Source: Burkholderia sp. OK233 (lineage in GTDB: Bacteria > Pseudomonadota > Gammaproteobacteria > Burkholderiales > Burkholderiaceae). From it: a stretch of DNA of 64,000 nucleotides. The notes under the pieces were generated by a model, which saw only the letters and a program-made list of their open reading frames with translations, searched no databases and was not told where the DNA came from. Both the position numbers and the translations under genes were made by a program. Numbering within the stretch: the first letter of the stretch is position 1; every line of letters starts with the position of its first letter. The stretch spans positions 3,038,001 to 3,102,000 of the forward strand of contig NZ_OCSR01000002.1 in the NCBI RefSeq assembly GCF_900230185.1, read 5' to 3'. This document shows, one piece after another, positions 51,872 to 60,321 of this stretch.

Positions 51872-52198
51872 ATGAAATCCCTGATCGAAGCTGTTGTTAT
51901 CGCCGCTCTCATTACTGCGCCGCTCGCTGCTTTTGCTCAATCCAATCAGCCGGTGACCCGCGCCCAGGTGCGTGCGGAACTGGTGCAGCTGGAAAAAGCC
52001 GGCTACAACCCGGCTTTGTCGAATGCGGATGATTACCCGGCAAACATTCAGGCTGCCGAGGCCCGCGTCGCCGCACAAAACGGCGCCACCCAAACCAGCG
52101 GTTATGGTTCGGCTACGAACGGCTCGTCGCAGGCAGGCAGCCATACCGAAACGACGCCGAGCTCGTATTCGGCTCCGGTTGCCAACGTCGGTCATTAA
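51872..52198 (+). CDS. DUF4148 domain exported protein
   Basis: This 108-residue protein has a signal peptide ending A-F-A before Q-S-N, and the DUF4148 core R-A-Q-V-R-A-E-L-V-Q-L-E-K-A-G-Y-N-P with a D-D-Y-P-A-N-I-Q-A-A-E motif. The family is essentially confined to Burkholderiales and its function is unknown; many copies per genome are usual. The C-terminal third is Gly/Ser/Thr rich and probably disordered. Two terminators follow directly. Confidence 0.9.
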   Translation: MKSLIEAVVIAALITAPLAAFAQSNQPVTRAQVRAELVQLEKAGYNPALSNADDYPANIQAAEARVAAQNGATQTSGYGSATNGSSQAGSHTETTPSSYSAPVANVGH

Positions 52199-52206
52199 CA
52201 GGCGGT

Positions 52207-52235
52207 GGCGCGAGCAATAGTCTCGCGCCCGTTTG
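52207..52235 (+). terminator. Terminator after DUF4148 gene
   Basis: GGCGCGAG (52207-52214) and CTCGCGCC (52222-52229) form a perfect 8-bp stem followed by CGTTTGATT. It begins 9 bp after the stop codon. Confidence 0.65.
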
Positions 52236-52253
52236 ATTGACTGCGATATACAG

Positions 52254-52289
52254 CGGCCCCGCTTTCACTTCAATGTGAAAGCGGGGCCG
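52254..52289. terminator. Second, stronger hairpin, probably bidirectional
   Basis: CGGCCCCGCTTTCAC (52254-52268) and GTGAAAGCGGGGCCG (52275-52289) form a perfect 15-bp stem with a 6-base loop. It sits between the DUF4148 gene and the converging LysR gene and probably terminates both. Confidence 0.7.
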
Positions 52290-52363
52290 TTGTGCAATTG
52301 AGCGTTGAACCAGGCGTCGGCGCTGCTGGTTTTGCGCAAGCACTTAGCTCTACACCGACGTCA

Positions 52364-53278
52364 CTATTGAATGACCCACGGTGGATGTGGATTGAATGCG
52401 GCGAGCAGGAAATCCGTCATGACCCGCACCTTCGCCGGGGGCGCCCGATCCGGCGCGCGAACGAGGTGTATGCCTCCGAGGTCCGCCGTGCGGGCATCGA
52501 GCGCAATCTGCTCCAGTGCACCTTGCCGGATCGCATCGGCAACGATGAACTCGGGCTCGTAAAGAACGCCGAGACCGGCAACGGCCGCTTCGACGAGTGC
52601 ATCGCCGTTATTGGCTCGCATGGTTCCCTTGACGGCAACGCGCTTGTCCCCATCCTTGCCGAACCGCCATTCGTCGGGCCGCGAGATGTTGGAAAAAGTG
52701 ACGCTCAGGCAATTGTGGTCGCCCAGTTCGGACCAGCGTCTCGGGCGCCCGTGCTGCTCCCAGTAGCCTGGAGCCGCGCAGACAATCATCGCGCTCTCTG
52801 CAAGCCTGCGGGAGACCAGACGACTGTCCTTCAGGCGCCCAACCCGGATAGTCAGATCCCAACCCTCTTCCATGAGATCGACGACGCGATCGTTCAATCC
52901 GAGATCGATGGTGACTCCGGGATGCTTTTTGCTGAAGGCAGGAATCAGCGGCGCGACGTAGCGAACACCAAACGAAAGTGGCGAATTCAGCCGCAGCAGT
53001 CCGCTCGCCTCCACGCGCTGCGACGCGATCATCGCCTCCGCCTCTTCCAGATCGGGAAGGAGGCGGGCACACGTCTCCAGATACTGCTGACCCGCTTCGG
53101 TGAGCGTGAGCTTGCGCGTGCTGCGGTGAAACAGGCGTACGCCTAGCCGTTGCTCCACCGCATCCAGGTGCTTCGTCGCCATCGCGGGCGACAGGCCGAG
53201 CTGCCGGGCGGCCGCGGAGAGGCTTCCGGCAGTAGCTGCACGGGAGAACACCTGCATTCCCGTAAGGCGGTCGAGCAT
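52364..53278 (-). CDS. LysR-family regulator
   Basis: This 304-residue LysR protein has the winged helix at the N-terminus (S-L-S-A-A-A-R-Q-L-G-L-S-P near residue 20, L-F-H-R-S-T-R-K near 54) and a substrate-binding-type effector domain. It is divergent from the serine hydrolase and oxidoreductase pair at 53396-55698 and probably controls it. A palindrome lies in the 117-bp gap. Confidence 0.9.
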   Translation of the reverse strand: MLDRLTGMQVFSRAATAGSLSAAARQLGLSPAMATKHLDAVEQRLGVRLFHRSTRKLTLTEAGQQYLETCARLLPDLEEAEAMIASQRVEASGLLRLNSPLSFGVRYVAPLIPAFSKKHPGVTIDLGLNDRVVDLMEEGWDLTIRVGRLKDSRLVSRRLAESAMIVCAAPGYWEQHGRPRRWSELGDHNCLSVTFSNISRPDEWRFGKDGDKRVAVKGTMRANNGDALVEAAVAGLGVLYEPEFIVADAIRQGALEQIALDARTADLGGIHLVRAPDRAPPAKVRVMTDFLLAAFNPHPPWVIQ

Positions 53279-53286
53279 TATCAGTT

Positions 53287-53321
53287 CTCACTATGGTTAA
53301 AAACTGAATCACCAAGTGAGC
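53287..53321. promoter_or_regulatory. Putative LysR operator upstream of the serine hydrolase gene
   Basis: CTCACTATGGT near 53287 and ACCAAGTGAG near 53311 form an imperfect inverted repeat, and a second pair (TCAGTT and AACTGA) overlaps it. It lies between the LysR start and the hydrolase gene. Binding is inferred. Confidence 0.45.
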
Positions 53322-53395
53322 ATATTATCGCCTATGAGGTGAAACTGTACATTGCTGTCAATCTTGATAGAGGCCGCGCGAGTGGCAGCAAAGTA

Positions 53396-54679
53396 ATGAA
53401 AGCATCCACATCCCGGCGGGCTGACGCGGCTCGAAAGGTGTCCCGACGTGAATTCTGTGTCACCGCAACGATCGGTGGCCTGGCGGCAGTGCTTACGAGT
53501 CCGGTATCCGACGCGGCGCCAGTCGCGCCAGCCGTTCAGTCCCAGTGGAATCGAGCGAAGGCACTGGACGCGGTCATTCTCGACGCGGTGAACAGTGGAA
53601 GCATCGTCGGTGCGACAGTGATCGCCGCAAAAGATGGCGAGGTCGTCTACCGCCGCGCGGCTGGTTTTGCCGACCGTGAAGCCCACCGGGCCATGACTGA
53701 AAACGAAGTTTGCCGCCTGGCGTCGATGACCAAACCGATCGTTTGCGTGACGGCGCTGGCCCTCGCCGATCGCGGCCGGCTGGGTCTGGAAGATCCCGTG
53801 ACCCGATGGCTTCCCGACTTCCGGCCGAAGCTGCCCGATGGCCGCGAGCCCGTCATCACGGTGCGCCATCTGCTTACACATACGGCCGGTTTGACGTACG
53901 GCTTCCTGGAGGCCGAGGACGGTCCCTACCACCGGCTGGGTGTGTCCGATGGACTTGACCATTCCGGCCTGTCGCTCGAAGAGAACCTTCGGAGAATCGC
54001 ATCGGCGCCGTTGCTTTTCGAGCCGGGCACGGGCTGGCACTATTCCGTCGCCATCGACGTGCTCGGTGCTGTCATCGAACGCGTAACGGGCATGACATTG
54101 CCCGACGCGGTCCAACGCATCGTGATGGACCCGCTGGGAATCACCAGCATCCGCTTCGCTGCATCAGCCGGTACCGTGGCGGCGACGCCGTATGGCGATG
54201 CGTCGCCTCAGCCTACCCGGATGACCGATCCCTTCTCGCTCGGGTTCGGGCCAAGCTCAATCGTGTATTCGCCCGCCCGTGCGTTTGACTCGACGGCCTT
54301 TCCATCGGGAGGCGTCGGCATGGTGGGCACAGCGGAAGATTATCTCCACTTTGCCGAAGCGATCCGCACCGGCGGCGCGGGCGTCATCCGTCCGGAAACC
54401 GTCGCAGCGATGACGTCCAATGCGATCGGTGATTTGCCGGTCGGCGCAGCCGGCCCGGGTTTCGGCTGGGGACTCGGCGTGGCCGTGCTCAGGGATCCGG
54501 TGGCGGCGAAATCGCCAGTGAGCGCCGGCGCCTGGAACTGGTCCGGCGTGTACGGCACGAACTTCTGGGTGGACCCCGCTGCCGGTATTTCCATCGTTGC
54601 ATTGACGAACACCGCTGTCGCAGGAATGACCGGGAATTTTCCAATAGCACTGCGCCAGGCAGTCTACCAGGAGGCGTAA
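53396..54679 (+). CDS. Tat-exported serine hydrolase, beta-lactamase class C/EstB family
   Basis: This 427-residue protein has a twin-arginine signal (S-R-R-E-F-C near residue 16) and a beta-lactamase-fold esterase domain. The nucleophile Ser is in S-M-T-K near 105 (S-x-x-K). The second motif is Y-S-V near 223, where Y-x-N would be expected. The third motif is not a clear K-T-G, which argues for an esterase or peptidase rather than a true beta-lactamase. Its stop overlaps the next start (TAATG), so the two are translationally coupled. The start ATG at 53396 is chosen because the longer frame overlaps the LysR promoter. Confidence 0.85.
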   Translation: MKASTSRRADAARKVSRREFCVTATIGGLAAVLTSPVSDAAPVAPAVQSQWNRAKALDAVILDAVNSGSIVGATVIAAKDGEVVYRRAAGFADREAHRAMTENEVCRLASMTKPIVCVTALALADRGRLGLEDPVTRWLPDFRPKLPDGREPVITVRHLLTHTAGLTYGFLEAEDGPYHRLGVSDGLDHSGLSLEENLRRIASAPLLFEPGTGWHYSVAIDVLGAVIERVTGMTLPDAVQRIVMDPLGITSIRFAASAGTVAATPYGDASPQPTRMTDPFSLGFGPSSIVYSPARAFDSTAFPSGGVGMVGTAEDYLHFAEAIRTGGAGVIRPETVAAMTSNAIGDLPVGAAGPGFGWGLGVAVLRDPVAAKSPVSAGAWNWSGVYGTNFWVDPAAGISIVALTNTAVAGMTGNFPIALRQAVYQEA

Positions 54680-55698
54680 TGAAGGCTTATCAAATCCAGG
54701 CCGGTGCCGGCATTGCCGCGCTTGAACGTGTCGAACGCCCAGGCCGGAACCCCGGTACCCATGAAATCAAGGTGCGCGTTGATGCTGCCGCACTGAATCA
54801 TCGTGACCTCAGTTTCGCGCGTGGCCAGTTTTATAGCCCGCCGAGCTATCCGATCGTCCCGCTCGTCGACGGATGCGGGGACGTCATCGCCGTTGGGGAA
54901 GCGGTCACCCGTTTCAGGACAGGCGATCGCGTCATCACAAGCTACTACCCGCGATGGATTGACGGTGCACTGTCCCCCGGCAAGACAGCCGTGTCCTTCG
55001 GCGCCCAGTTCGACGGCACGCTCGCAGAAGAACTCGTGGCAAGCGAGGAGGCTTTCGTGATGGCGCCACGCAGTCTCGAAGCCACTGCGGCTGCAACGTT
55101 GCCTTGCGCAGGCGTGACGGCATGGAATGCACTGTTTGTTGCGGGCGCGGTCAAGCCCGGCGGCAGCGTGCTTTTATTGGGAACCGGCGGTGTCTCGCTT
55201 TGGGCACTGCAGCTCGCGAGAGCTGCGGGGGTTTTCACGATCGTGACATCGTCCGAGGACGAAAAACTTGAACGTGCACGCTCGCTGGGCGCGAATGCGA
55301 CCGTCAACTACCGGACCAGCCCAGAATGGCAGGACGAGGTCTTGCAGCTCACGGAGGGTGCCGGCGTTGATGTCGTGGTCGAGGTCGGCGGCGAGGGCAC
55401 ATTGGCGCGCTCCCTGAAGGCCGCAGGGTCCGGCGGGACGATTGTCGTGATCGGCCGGGTCAGCGGTGGCGGGGGTGTCTCGATCGAGCCCGGCACGCTT
55501 ATCGGCGGAGCAAAGCGCCTCGTCGGTATTACGGCAGGTAGCCGCGCGATGCTCGAACAGCTCGTCCGTTTCGTCGACGTCAACAAAATCAATCCTGCTG
55601 TCGACAGAGTCTTCCCGTTCAGTGAGGCTCCGTCCGCCTATGAGTATCTCGCGGGATCGCGGCATTTCGGGAAAGTGGTGGTCGACATGCGCGCCTAG
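54679..55698 (+). CDS. Zinc-independent medium-chain dehydrogenase (NADPH:quinone/alkenal reductase type)
   Basis: This 339-residue oxidoreductase has the N-terminal GroES-like domain (L-N-H-R-D-L-S near residue 40, V-D-G-C-G-D-V near 62) and a Rossmann domain with L-G-T-G-G-V-S near 165. Cys and His residues at zinc positions are partly absent, so it is more like quinone or enoyl reductases than alcohol dehydrogenases. It is coupled to the serine hydrolase, suggesting the hydrolase product is its substrate; that product is unknown. Confidence 0.87.
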   Translation: MKAYQIQAGAGIAALERVERPGRNPGTHEIKVRVDAAALNHRDLSFARGQFYSPPSYPIVPLVDGCGDVIAVGEAVTRFRTGDRVITSYYPRWIDGALSPGKTAVSFGAQFDGTLAEELVASEEAFVMAPRSLEATAAATLPCAGVTAWNALFVAGAVKPGGSVLLLGTGGVSLWALQLARAAGVFTIVTSSEDEKLERARSLGANATVNYRTSPEWQDEVLQLTEGAGVDVVVEVGGEGTLARSLKAAGSGGTIVVIGRVSGGGGVSIEPGTLIGGAKRLVGITAGSRAMLEQLVRFVDVNKINPAVDRVFPFSEAPSAYEYLAGSRHFGKVVVDMRA

Positions 55699-55787
55699 CG
55701 AGACGTTCGCCCTGTTTCGATAACGGGGGCTATTCGTGCATAGCTCGGCCGTGATCGTCAGTGAAGCCATCAGCAAAGGAGTCGCGT

Positions 55788-56927
55788 ATGAGATTAATGT
55801 CAGCGTTGTTGGCGGTGGGATTTGCGATTGCTGCGAACCCGGCATTCGCCGTGGACCCCGTTCGGATCGGTGTCACAACCATCCTGAGCGGTCCGAACGC
55901 CGATCGCGGGCAGAGCGAGCAGTACGGCGTCGAGCTGGCGTTACAGCACATCAACGAGTCAGGCGGCGTGCTCGGCAGGCCTGTTGAGGCGTTCTATGCC
56001 GATAACGCTGCCGATCCGGCAACCGGCATTGCGGCGGCGAGGCGACTCATCGGGCAGCAGCATGTTTCCGTGTTGTTGGGCGCGCTGGCGACACCTGTCA
56101 CGCGTGCCGTGATGCCGGTAGCGAATGCTGCGAAGGTGCCGTTTGTGATCGACATTTCGGCCGGCCAGGAATTCGTCGACGCCGCCGGTTCCGGCGGTTA
56201 CGACTACGTTTTCAAAACCAGTCCATCCGATGGCGATGTCGCAGCTGCGATGATGCAGTGGCTGAAGGCCCGCAGCGTCAAGCGTATCGTCATCCTGGCG
56301 GACGACAATGACTTCAGCCGTGCCAACGCGGTGGCGATGGAAAAGGCTGCGACGGCCGTGCACATTCAGACCTTGGCGAGCGAGACCGTTGCGAAGGGAA
56401 CCACGGACCTTGCTCCCGCCCTCGAGCGATTGAAGGCGCTGCAGCCGGATCGCATCGTTACTCTCCTTAGCGTGTCGAGCGGGGCATTTTTCCGTGCCTA
56501 TGAGCAAATCGGCGGAGGCATTCCTGTAGCGGGCCGCGTTGATTTCACGGCGGCGATTGCGAACGTGTCCCCCCGGTTCGTAGCGGCTGGCGGGCTTGAT
56601 CGGGCCACCGGGATTTCAGTATTTACACCCTCGGCGTCCGAGTCCGGCGTGCGGGAGTTCGCGACCGCTTATCGAGAGAAATATGGAATCGCTCCGACCC
56701 AGCGGGCGGTCTTCGCATTTGAGGCGACGGAACTGGTCGTCGACGCGATTCGTCGCGCGAAGTCGGACGATCCTGTCGCGGTGGAGCAGGCGCTGCGCTC
56801 GACACAGATGCCGTCCATGCTTGGCGGCACCTTTGCGATGGATGAGCACAATCATTCCCACGTCATGATGCAGATCGTCGGCATACGGGGTGGCAACGCG
56901 GCGGTTCTCGAGCGGGTCGGGAAGTAG
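55788..56927 (+). CDS. Leu/Ile/Val-type ABC substrate-binding protein
   Basis: This 379-residue type I periplasmic binding protein has a signal peptide ending A-F-A before V-D-P, and the family opening V-R-I-G-V-T-T-I-L-S-G-P-N. Family members bind amino acids, short-chain amides or aromatic acids. AAAGGA 8 bases before the ATG at 55788 fixes the start. No permease or ATPase gene is adjacent, so it is an orphan here, perhaps serving a transporter elsewhere. Relation to the preceding oxidoreductase (90 bp) is unclear. Confidence 0.9.
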   Translation: MRLMSALLAVGFAIAANPAFAVDPVRIGVTTILSGPNADRGQSEQYGVELALQHINESGGVLGRPVEAFYADNAADPATGIAAARRLIGQQHVSVLLGALATPVTRAVMPVANAAKVPFVIDISAGQEFVDAAGSGGYDYVFKTSPSDGDVAAAMMQWLKARSVKRIVILADDNDFSRANAVAMEKAATAVHIQTLASETVAKGTTDLAPALERLKALQPDRIVTLLSVSSGAFFRAYEQIGGGIPVAGRVDFTAAIANVSPRFVAAGGLDRATGISVFTPSASESGVREFATAYREKYGIAPTQRAVFAFEATELVVDAIRRAKSDDPVAVEQALRSTQMPSMLGGTFAMDEHNHSHVMMQIVGIRGGNAAVLERVGK

Positions 56928-56999
56928 GCCGTCTGGATCATGTGGATGTGACGCACAGGTTTGCGCGCCACATCCATGCGCCATGCCGACGGTTGTCTT

Positions 57000-57986
57000 T
57001 TACCGGGTGGCCATTTCCGACTGTTGTGGAGAACGCGGGTTGCGGGTGGCGTCTTCCAGGCTGACAATCGATTGAGCAATGGCTTCCGTCGTTGCGAGCG
57101 TGGTGATTACGCCTGCGCGCAACGCGCCCAGGACGGCGGTCGTCTTGGTGTTTTCGCTGGCGACCGCAATAACGTTCGGAATGCGTTTCAGGTCTTCCAT
57201 GCCAAGACCAATGACGCGGTCGCGAACCGGAGTAACAACCGGACGGCCGGCAATATCGATGAAGTGGTAGCCCATCAGGTCTCCGACTGCGCCGCACTTG
57301 CGAAGCTCGGCGATCTCGTCCGGCGAAAACCAGCCGTTGCGAACCATGATGCTGTCTTCATTGATGTCGCCGACCCCAACCAGTGCGATGTGTGCTCGAC
57401 GTGCCTTATCGAGCGTGGGTTTGACCGCATCGTTGTGAAGCAGACCCTCGCGGACGGCGGGGTCGCCAACGAGAGCCGGCGCGTAAAGCGTTTCGCTGCC
57501 ACCGCCAAAGCGGGCGGCAAGCCGGCGGCTGATGTGGTCAGCATTCATGACCTCGCCGCCCCGGTAGAACCCGCCGATGGCGCAGACGAAGGTCGGAGAG
57601 CGCTGCGTGGACGAGATCGCGTGCTCGGAGATCGCGTTGATATTGCGGCCGATACCCACGGCAACAATCATGTCGTTGGTGAGAATGCGATCGAGATGAC
57701 TGGCGACCAGACCAGCGAGCAGTTCGCGCTGCTTGTCCTGATCCTTGTGATTGACGGACACGATCGCCTTTTCGATTCCGAACCGATCGATCAGCTCACG
57801 TTCGAGATCCCGCGTATCACGTGGATGGTGCCTGACGCGAATTTCAACGATGCCTTCTTCCTGCGCACGCTTCAGAAGACGGCCTATCTTGGCTCGAGAC
57901 AGCGAGAACTGCTTTGACAGATCTTCCTGCGTAAGTCCGTCGACATAGTAAAGCGTTGCCAGACGAGTCAGTTCGTCGGTGGTCAT
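57000..57986 (-). CDS. SorC/DeoR-family sugar-binding transcriptional regulator
   Basis: This 328-residue regulator has a short N-terminal helix-turn-helix (L-T-Q-E-D-L-S-K-Q-F-S-L-S-R near residue 18) and a large SorC effector domain related to phosphosugar isomerases (G-I-G-R-N-I near 112, D-L-M-G-Y-H-F near 235). SorC proteins usually sense phosphorylated sugars. It is downstream of the RpiB-type gene on the same strand and faces the threitol transport operon, so it is the likely pathway regulator, perhaps sensing D-erythrulose 4-phosphate. Confidence 0.9.
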   Translation of the reverse strand: MTTDELTRLATLYYVDGLTQEDLSKQFSLSRAKIGRLLKRAQEEGIVEIRVRHHPRDTRDLERELIDRFGIEKAIVSVNHKDQDKQRELLAGLVASHLDRILTNDMIVAVGIGRNINAISEHAISSTQRSPTFVCAIGGFYRGGEVMNADHISRRLAARFGGGSETLYAPALVGDPAVREGLLHNDAVKPTLDKARRAHIALVGVGDINEDSIMVRNGWFSPDEIAELRKCGAVGDLMGYHFIDIAGRPVVTPVRDRVIGLGMEDLKRIPNVIAVASENTKTTAVLGALRAGVITTLATTEAIAQSIVSLEDATRNPRSPQQSEMATR

Positions 57987-58073
57987 AAGATTTGTCTCTT
58001 TCCCATTCGGCTGGATATAACGTGGCCTGCCGCGGAGCCGGTGGGCGATTGACTGATGACCTGGTCAGCCAGT

Positions 58074-58544
58074 TCACGCAGGCTTCTTGTTGCGGGGTAA
58101 CTGGTGATCATCCTCGTATTCCTTGATGCGGTTCACCTTCGGGACGGAGCGTCCGCCGTCGAAGCTCGCACCAAGCCATGTGTCAACAATCGCTTTCGCG
58201 AGTTCGGGACCAACCACGCGAGCGCCAATTGTAATGATTTGCGCGTCGTTGCTCTTACTTGCCCGCTCTGCTGAATAGGTGTCGTGGCATTGCGCAGCGC
58301 GAATGCCGCGCACCTTGTTTGCGGCGATCGCCATGCCGATTCCAGTTCCACACAGCAGCACGGCCCGATCGAACTCGCCTTGCGCAACCTTCTCGGCCAC
58401 GGCGAACGCGATGTTCGGGTAGTGAACGGGTTCCGCCTCGTATGTGCCGAAGTCGGTGACGTCCAGTCCCTTGCCAGTCAAATGTTGCTTGATCAGTTCC
58501 TTCAGGTCAAATGCGGCCTCATCGCATCCGATTGCCAGCTTCAT
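58074..58544 (-). CDS. RpiB/LacAB-family isomerase, probable D-erythrulose 4-phosphate isomerase
   Basis: This 156-residue sugar-phosphate isomerase has the RpiB start I-G-C-D-E-A-A-F near residue 4, the catalytic Cys in L-L-C-G-T-G-I-G near 69 and H-D-T-Y-S-A near 102. Context with a threitol-dehydrogenase-like SDR and a DhaK-type kinase suggests the DerI role found in mycobacterial threitol catabolism: D-erythrulose 4-phosphate to D-erythrose 4-phosphate. Ribose-5-phosphate isomerase B is the generic alternative. GGAG precedes the ATG. Confidence 0.85.
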   Translation of the reverse strand: MKLAIGCDEAAFDLKELIKQHLTGKGLDVTDFGTYEAEPVHYPNIAFAVAEKVAQGEFDRAVLLCGTGIGMAIAANKVRGIRAAQCHDTYSAERASKSNDAQIITIGARVVGPELAKAIVDTWLGASFDGGRSVPKVNRIKEYEDDHQLPRNKKPA

Positions 58545-58582
58545 ATTTCACTCCAGTTGTTCGCAGTTGCTCAATTTACAAG

Positions 58583-58609
58583 TGATCAAATGTTCATGAT
58601 TGATCAAAT
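58583..58609. promoter_or_regulatory. SorC-type operator, site 1
   Basis: The 27-bp element begins TGATCAAATGTTCATG and ends GATCAAAT, so it contains TGATCAAAT twice in direct order. It lies just upstream of the RpiB-type gene. It matches site 2 at 21 of 27 positions. Confidence 0.6.
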
Positions 58610-58802
58610 TCTCATTCGTGTGCGCGTGAAAGTCAAGGTCATAGGCTTGAATTTTTTGTCTCAGTCTGCGCCGGCATATCCCCATGTAATCGACTGCCAC
58701 TGCCGCGTTGCAGCAGATTGGCAAATGAGGCGGCATTACGGGTAAACCACGTGATTCCGGCAATTGACAGGTGGTGGGCGCGAATCTACGATGTGATCCA
58801 GA

Positions 58803-58829
58803 TGCTCAAATGTTCAACAACGAGCAAAT
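58803..58829. promoter_or_regulatory. SorC-type operator, site 2
   Basis: The 27-bp element begins TGCTCAAATGTTCAAC and ends GAGCAAAT, matching site 1 at 21 of 27 positions. It ends 13 bp before the GTG start of the ABC ATPase gene, a position suited to repression, and it argues that the ATPase frame does not begin further upstream. Confidence 0.6.
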
Positions 58830-58842
58830 GTCAGGAGACAAA

Positions 58843-60321
58843 GTGAACGACCTTCTTGTGGATGCCAGCGGTGTACAAAAGGCATTCAATGGTGTCAGGG
58901 CGCTAGAGGACGGCCGGTTGAAGCTGCGGCGCGGAAGTGTCCACGCGCTATGCGGCGGGAACGGTGCTGGAAAATCGACCTTCCTTGGCATTGTCATGGG
59001 CATTACCCAACGCGACGCCGGCGAAATCCTGTTCAAGGGGAGAAGCGTCAATTTCCAGACGCCGGCCGAAGCGCTCGACAATCGCATCGCGATCATTACC
59101 CAGGAGCTTTCGCCGATTCCCGGCATGACCGTCGCCGAAAACCTGTATCTCGGTCGCGAACCGCGCAGGGCGGGTGTGCTGGTCAAATTCGCGGCGCTCG
59201 CGAGGCAAGCGCAGGAACTCCTGGATCGACTTGCTTTTCCAGTCGACGCGCACGCACGCATGTCGTCGCTGAGCCTCGCGCAGATCCAGCTAGTCGAGAT
59301 CGCGAAGGCATTCAGCCGCGACTGCGACGTGATGATCATGGACGAGCCGACTTCAGCGATCGGCGAGCGCGAAACCGAAGTGCTGTTCAACGCGATCCGT
59401 AACCTGACCGCGCAGGGGACCGGGATCATTTATGTCAGCCACCGGCTCTCCGAAATATTCCAGATCGCTGACGACTACACGGTCTTTCGCGACGGACGGT
59501 ATGTCGACAGCGGGCGTATCGCCGACATCGACCGCTCGTATCTGGTGAGCACAATCGTGGGCCGCAAGCTGCATTCCGCCGAGAAGGTTCGCAGGACCGT
59601 GGGCGAGCCCGTACTGGAGTCGACAGGTCTTTCCCGGGAGTCGGAATTCAACGATATCTCGCTCACGGTTCACCAGGGAGAAATCCTCGGCATATACGGG
59701 CTCATGGGCGCGGGCCGCAGTGAATACCTCAACTGCATGTATGGGCTGACCCGTCCCGACAGCGGTCAAGTCAGGCTCAAGGGTCGCGCATTGCCGGTTG
59801 GCCGCCCCCGCAAGGCCATCCAGGCTGGCCTGTCGCTTGTGACGGAGGATCGCAAAGAGACGGGGCTCGTGCTGTCGGCGTCCGTGCGCGACAACATCTC
59901 GTTCTCCGCCTACAACCGCCTGTCGCGGCTGTCGCTGATCAACGGTCGAAAGGTGAAAGACCTCGTCGACACAATGGTCGATCGCATGCGGATCAAGACA
60001 AGCTCCGTGTCGCTTCCGGTCTCGTCGATGAGCGGGGGAAACCAGCAGAAGGTTGTACTCGCGCGTTGTCTTTCAACCGAGCCCACGTGCCTGCTGTGCG
60101 ACGAACCGACCCGGGGTATCGATGAGGGCGCCAAGCGCGAGGTCTACAAGCTGCTCGACGACTTCGTATTGAAAGGCGGCGCCGCCATGGTGGTGTCGTC
60201 CGAGGCGCAGGAAATTCTGGATGTCAGCGACCGCATCGCCATTTTCAAGTCGGGGCAGTTGGTCACCGTGATCGACGGCCATACCACCACTCAGGAAGAT
60301 CTTCTGCACCTCGCATCATGA
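58843..60321 (+). CDS. Sugar ABC transporter ATP-binding protein, RbsA type (two ATPase domains)
   Basis: This 492-residue protein carries two fused ATPase domains for a ribose-family importer. The first has Walker A G-G-N-G-A-G-K-S-T near residue 37 (Gly where Glu is usual) and Walker B M-I-M-D-E-P-T. The second has the degenerate Walker A G-L-M-G-A-G-R-S typical of RbsA, a signature M-S-G-G-N-Q-Q-K and C-D-E-P-T-R-G-I-D. The GTG at 58843 has AGGAGA 6 bases upstream; ATGs further up lie within operator site 2. The stop overlaps the permease start by 4 bases. Confidence 0.9.
   Translation: MNDLLVDASGVQKAFNGVRALEDGRLKLRRGSVHALCGGNGAGKSTFLGIVMGITQRDAGEILFKGRSVNFQTPAEALDNRIAIITQELSPIPGMTVAENLYLGREPRRAGVLVKFAALARQAQELLDRLAFPVDAHARMSSLSLAQIQLVEIAKAFSRDCDVMIMDEPTSAIGERETEVLFNAIRNLTAQGTGIIYVSHRLSEIFQIADDYTVFRDGRYVDSGRIADIDRSYLVSTIVGRKLHSAEKVRRTVGEPVLESTGLSRESEFNDISLTVHQGEILGIYGLMGAGRSEYLNCMYGLTRPDSGQVRLKGRALPVGRPRKAIQAGLSLVTEDRKETGLVLSASVRDNISFSAYNRLSRLSLINGRKVKDLVDTMVDRMRIKTSSVSLPVSSMSGGNQQKVVLARCLSTEPTCLLCDEPTRGIDEGAKREVYKLLDDFVLKGGAAMVVSSEAQEILDVSDRIAIFKSGQLVTVIDGHTTTQEDLLHLAS

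Larger units (their letters stand above)
58545..58842. promoter_or_regulatory. Divergent promoter region of the threitol cluster
   Basis: This 298-bp gap separates the RpiB-type gene from the ABC operon. Near-identical 27-bp elements stand at both ends (58583-58609 and 58803-58829), and no gene is supported between them. Confidence 0.65.

Noticed and set aside
53150..53395. N-terminal extension of the serine hydrolase frame
   Set aside because: It covers the LysR gene's 5' end and the promoter gap, and would bury the Tat signal inside the protein.
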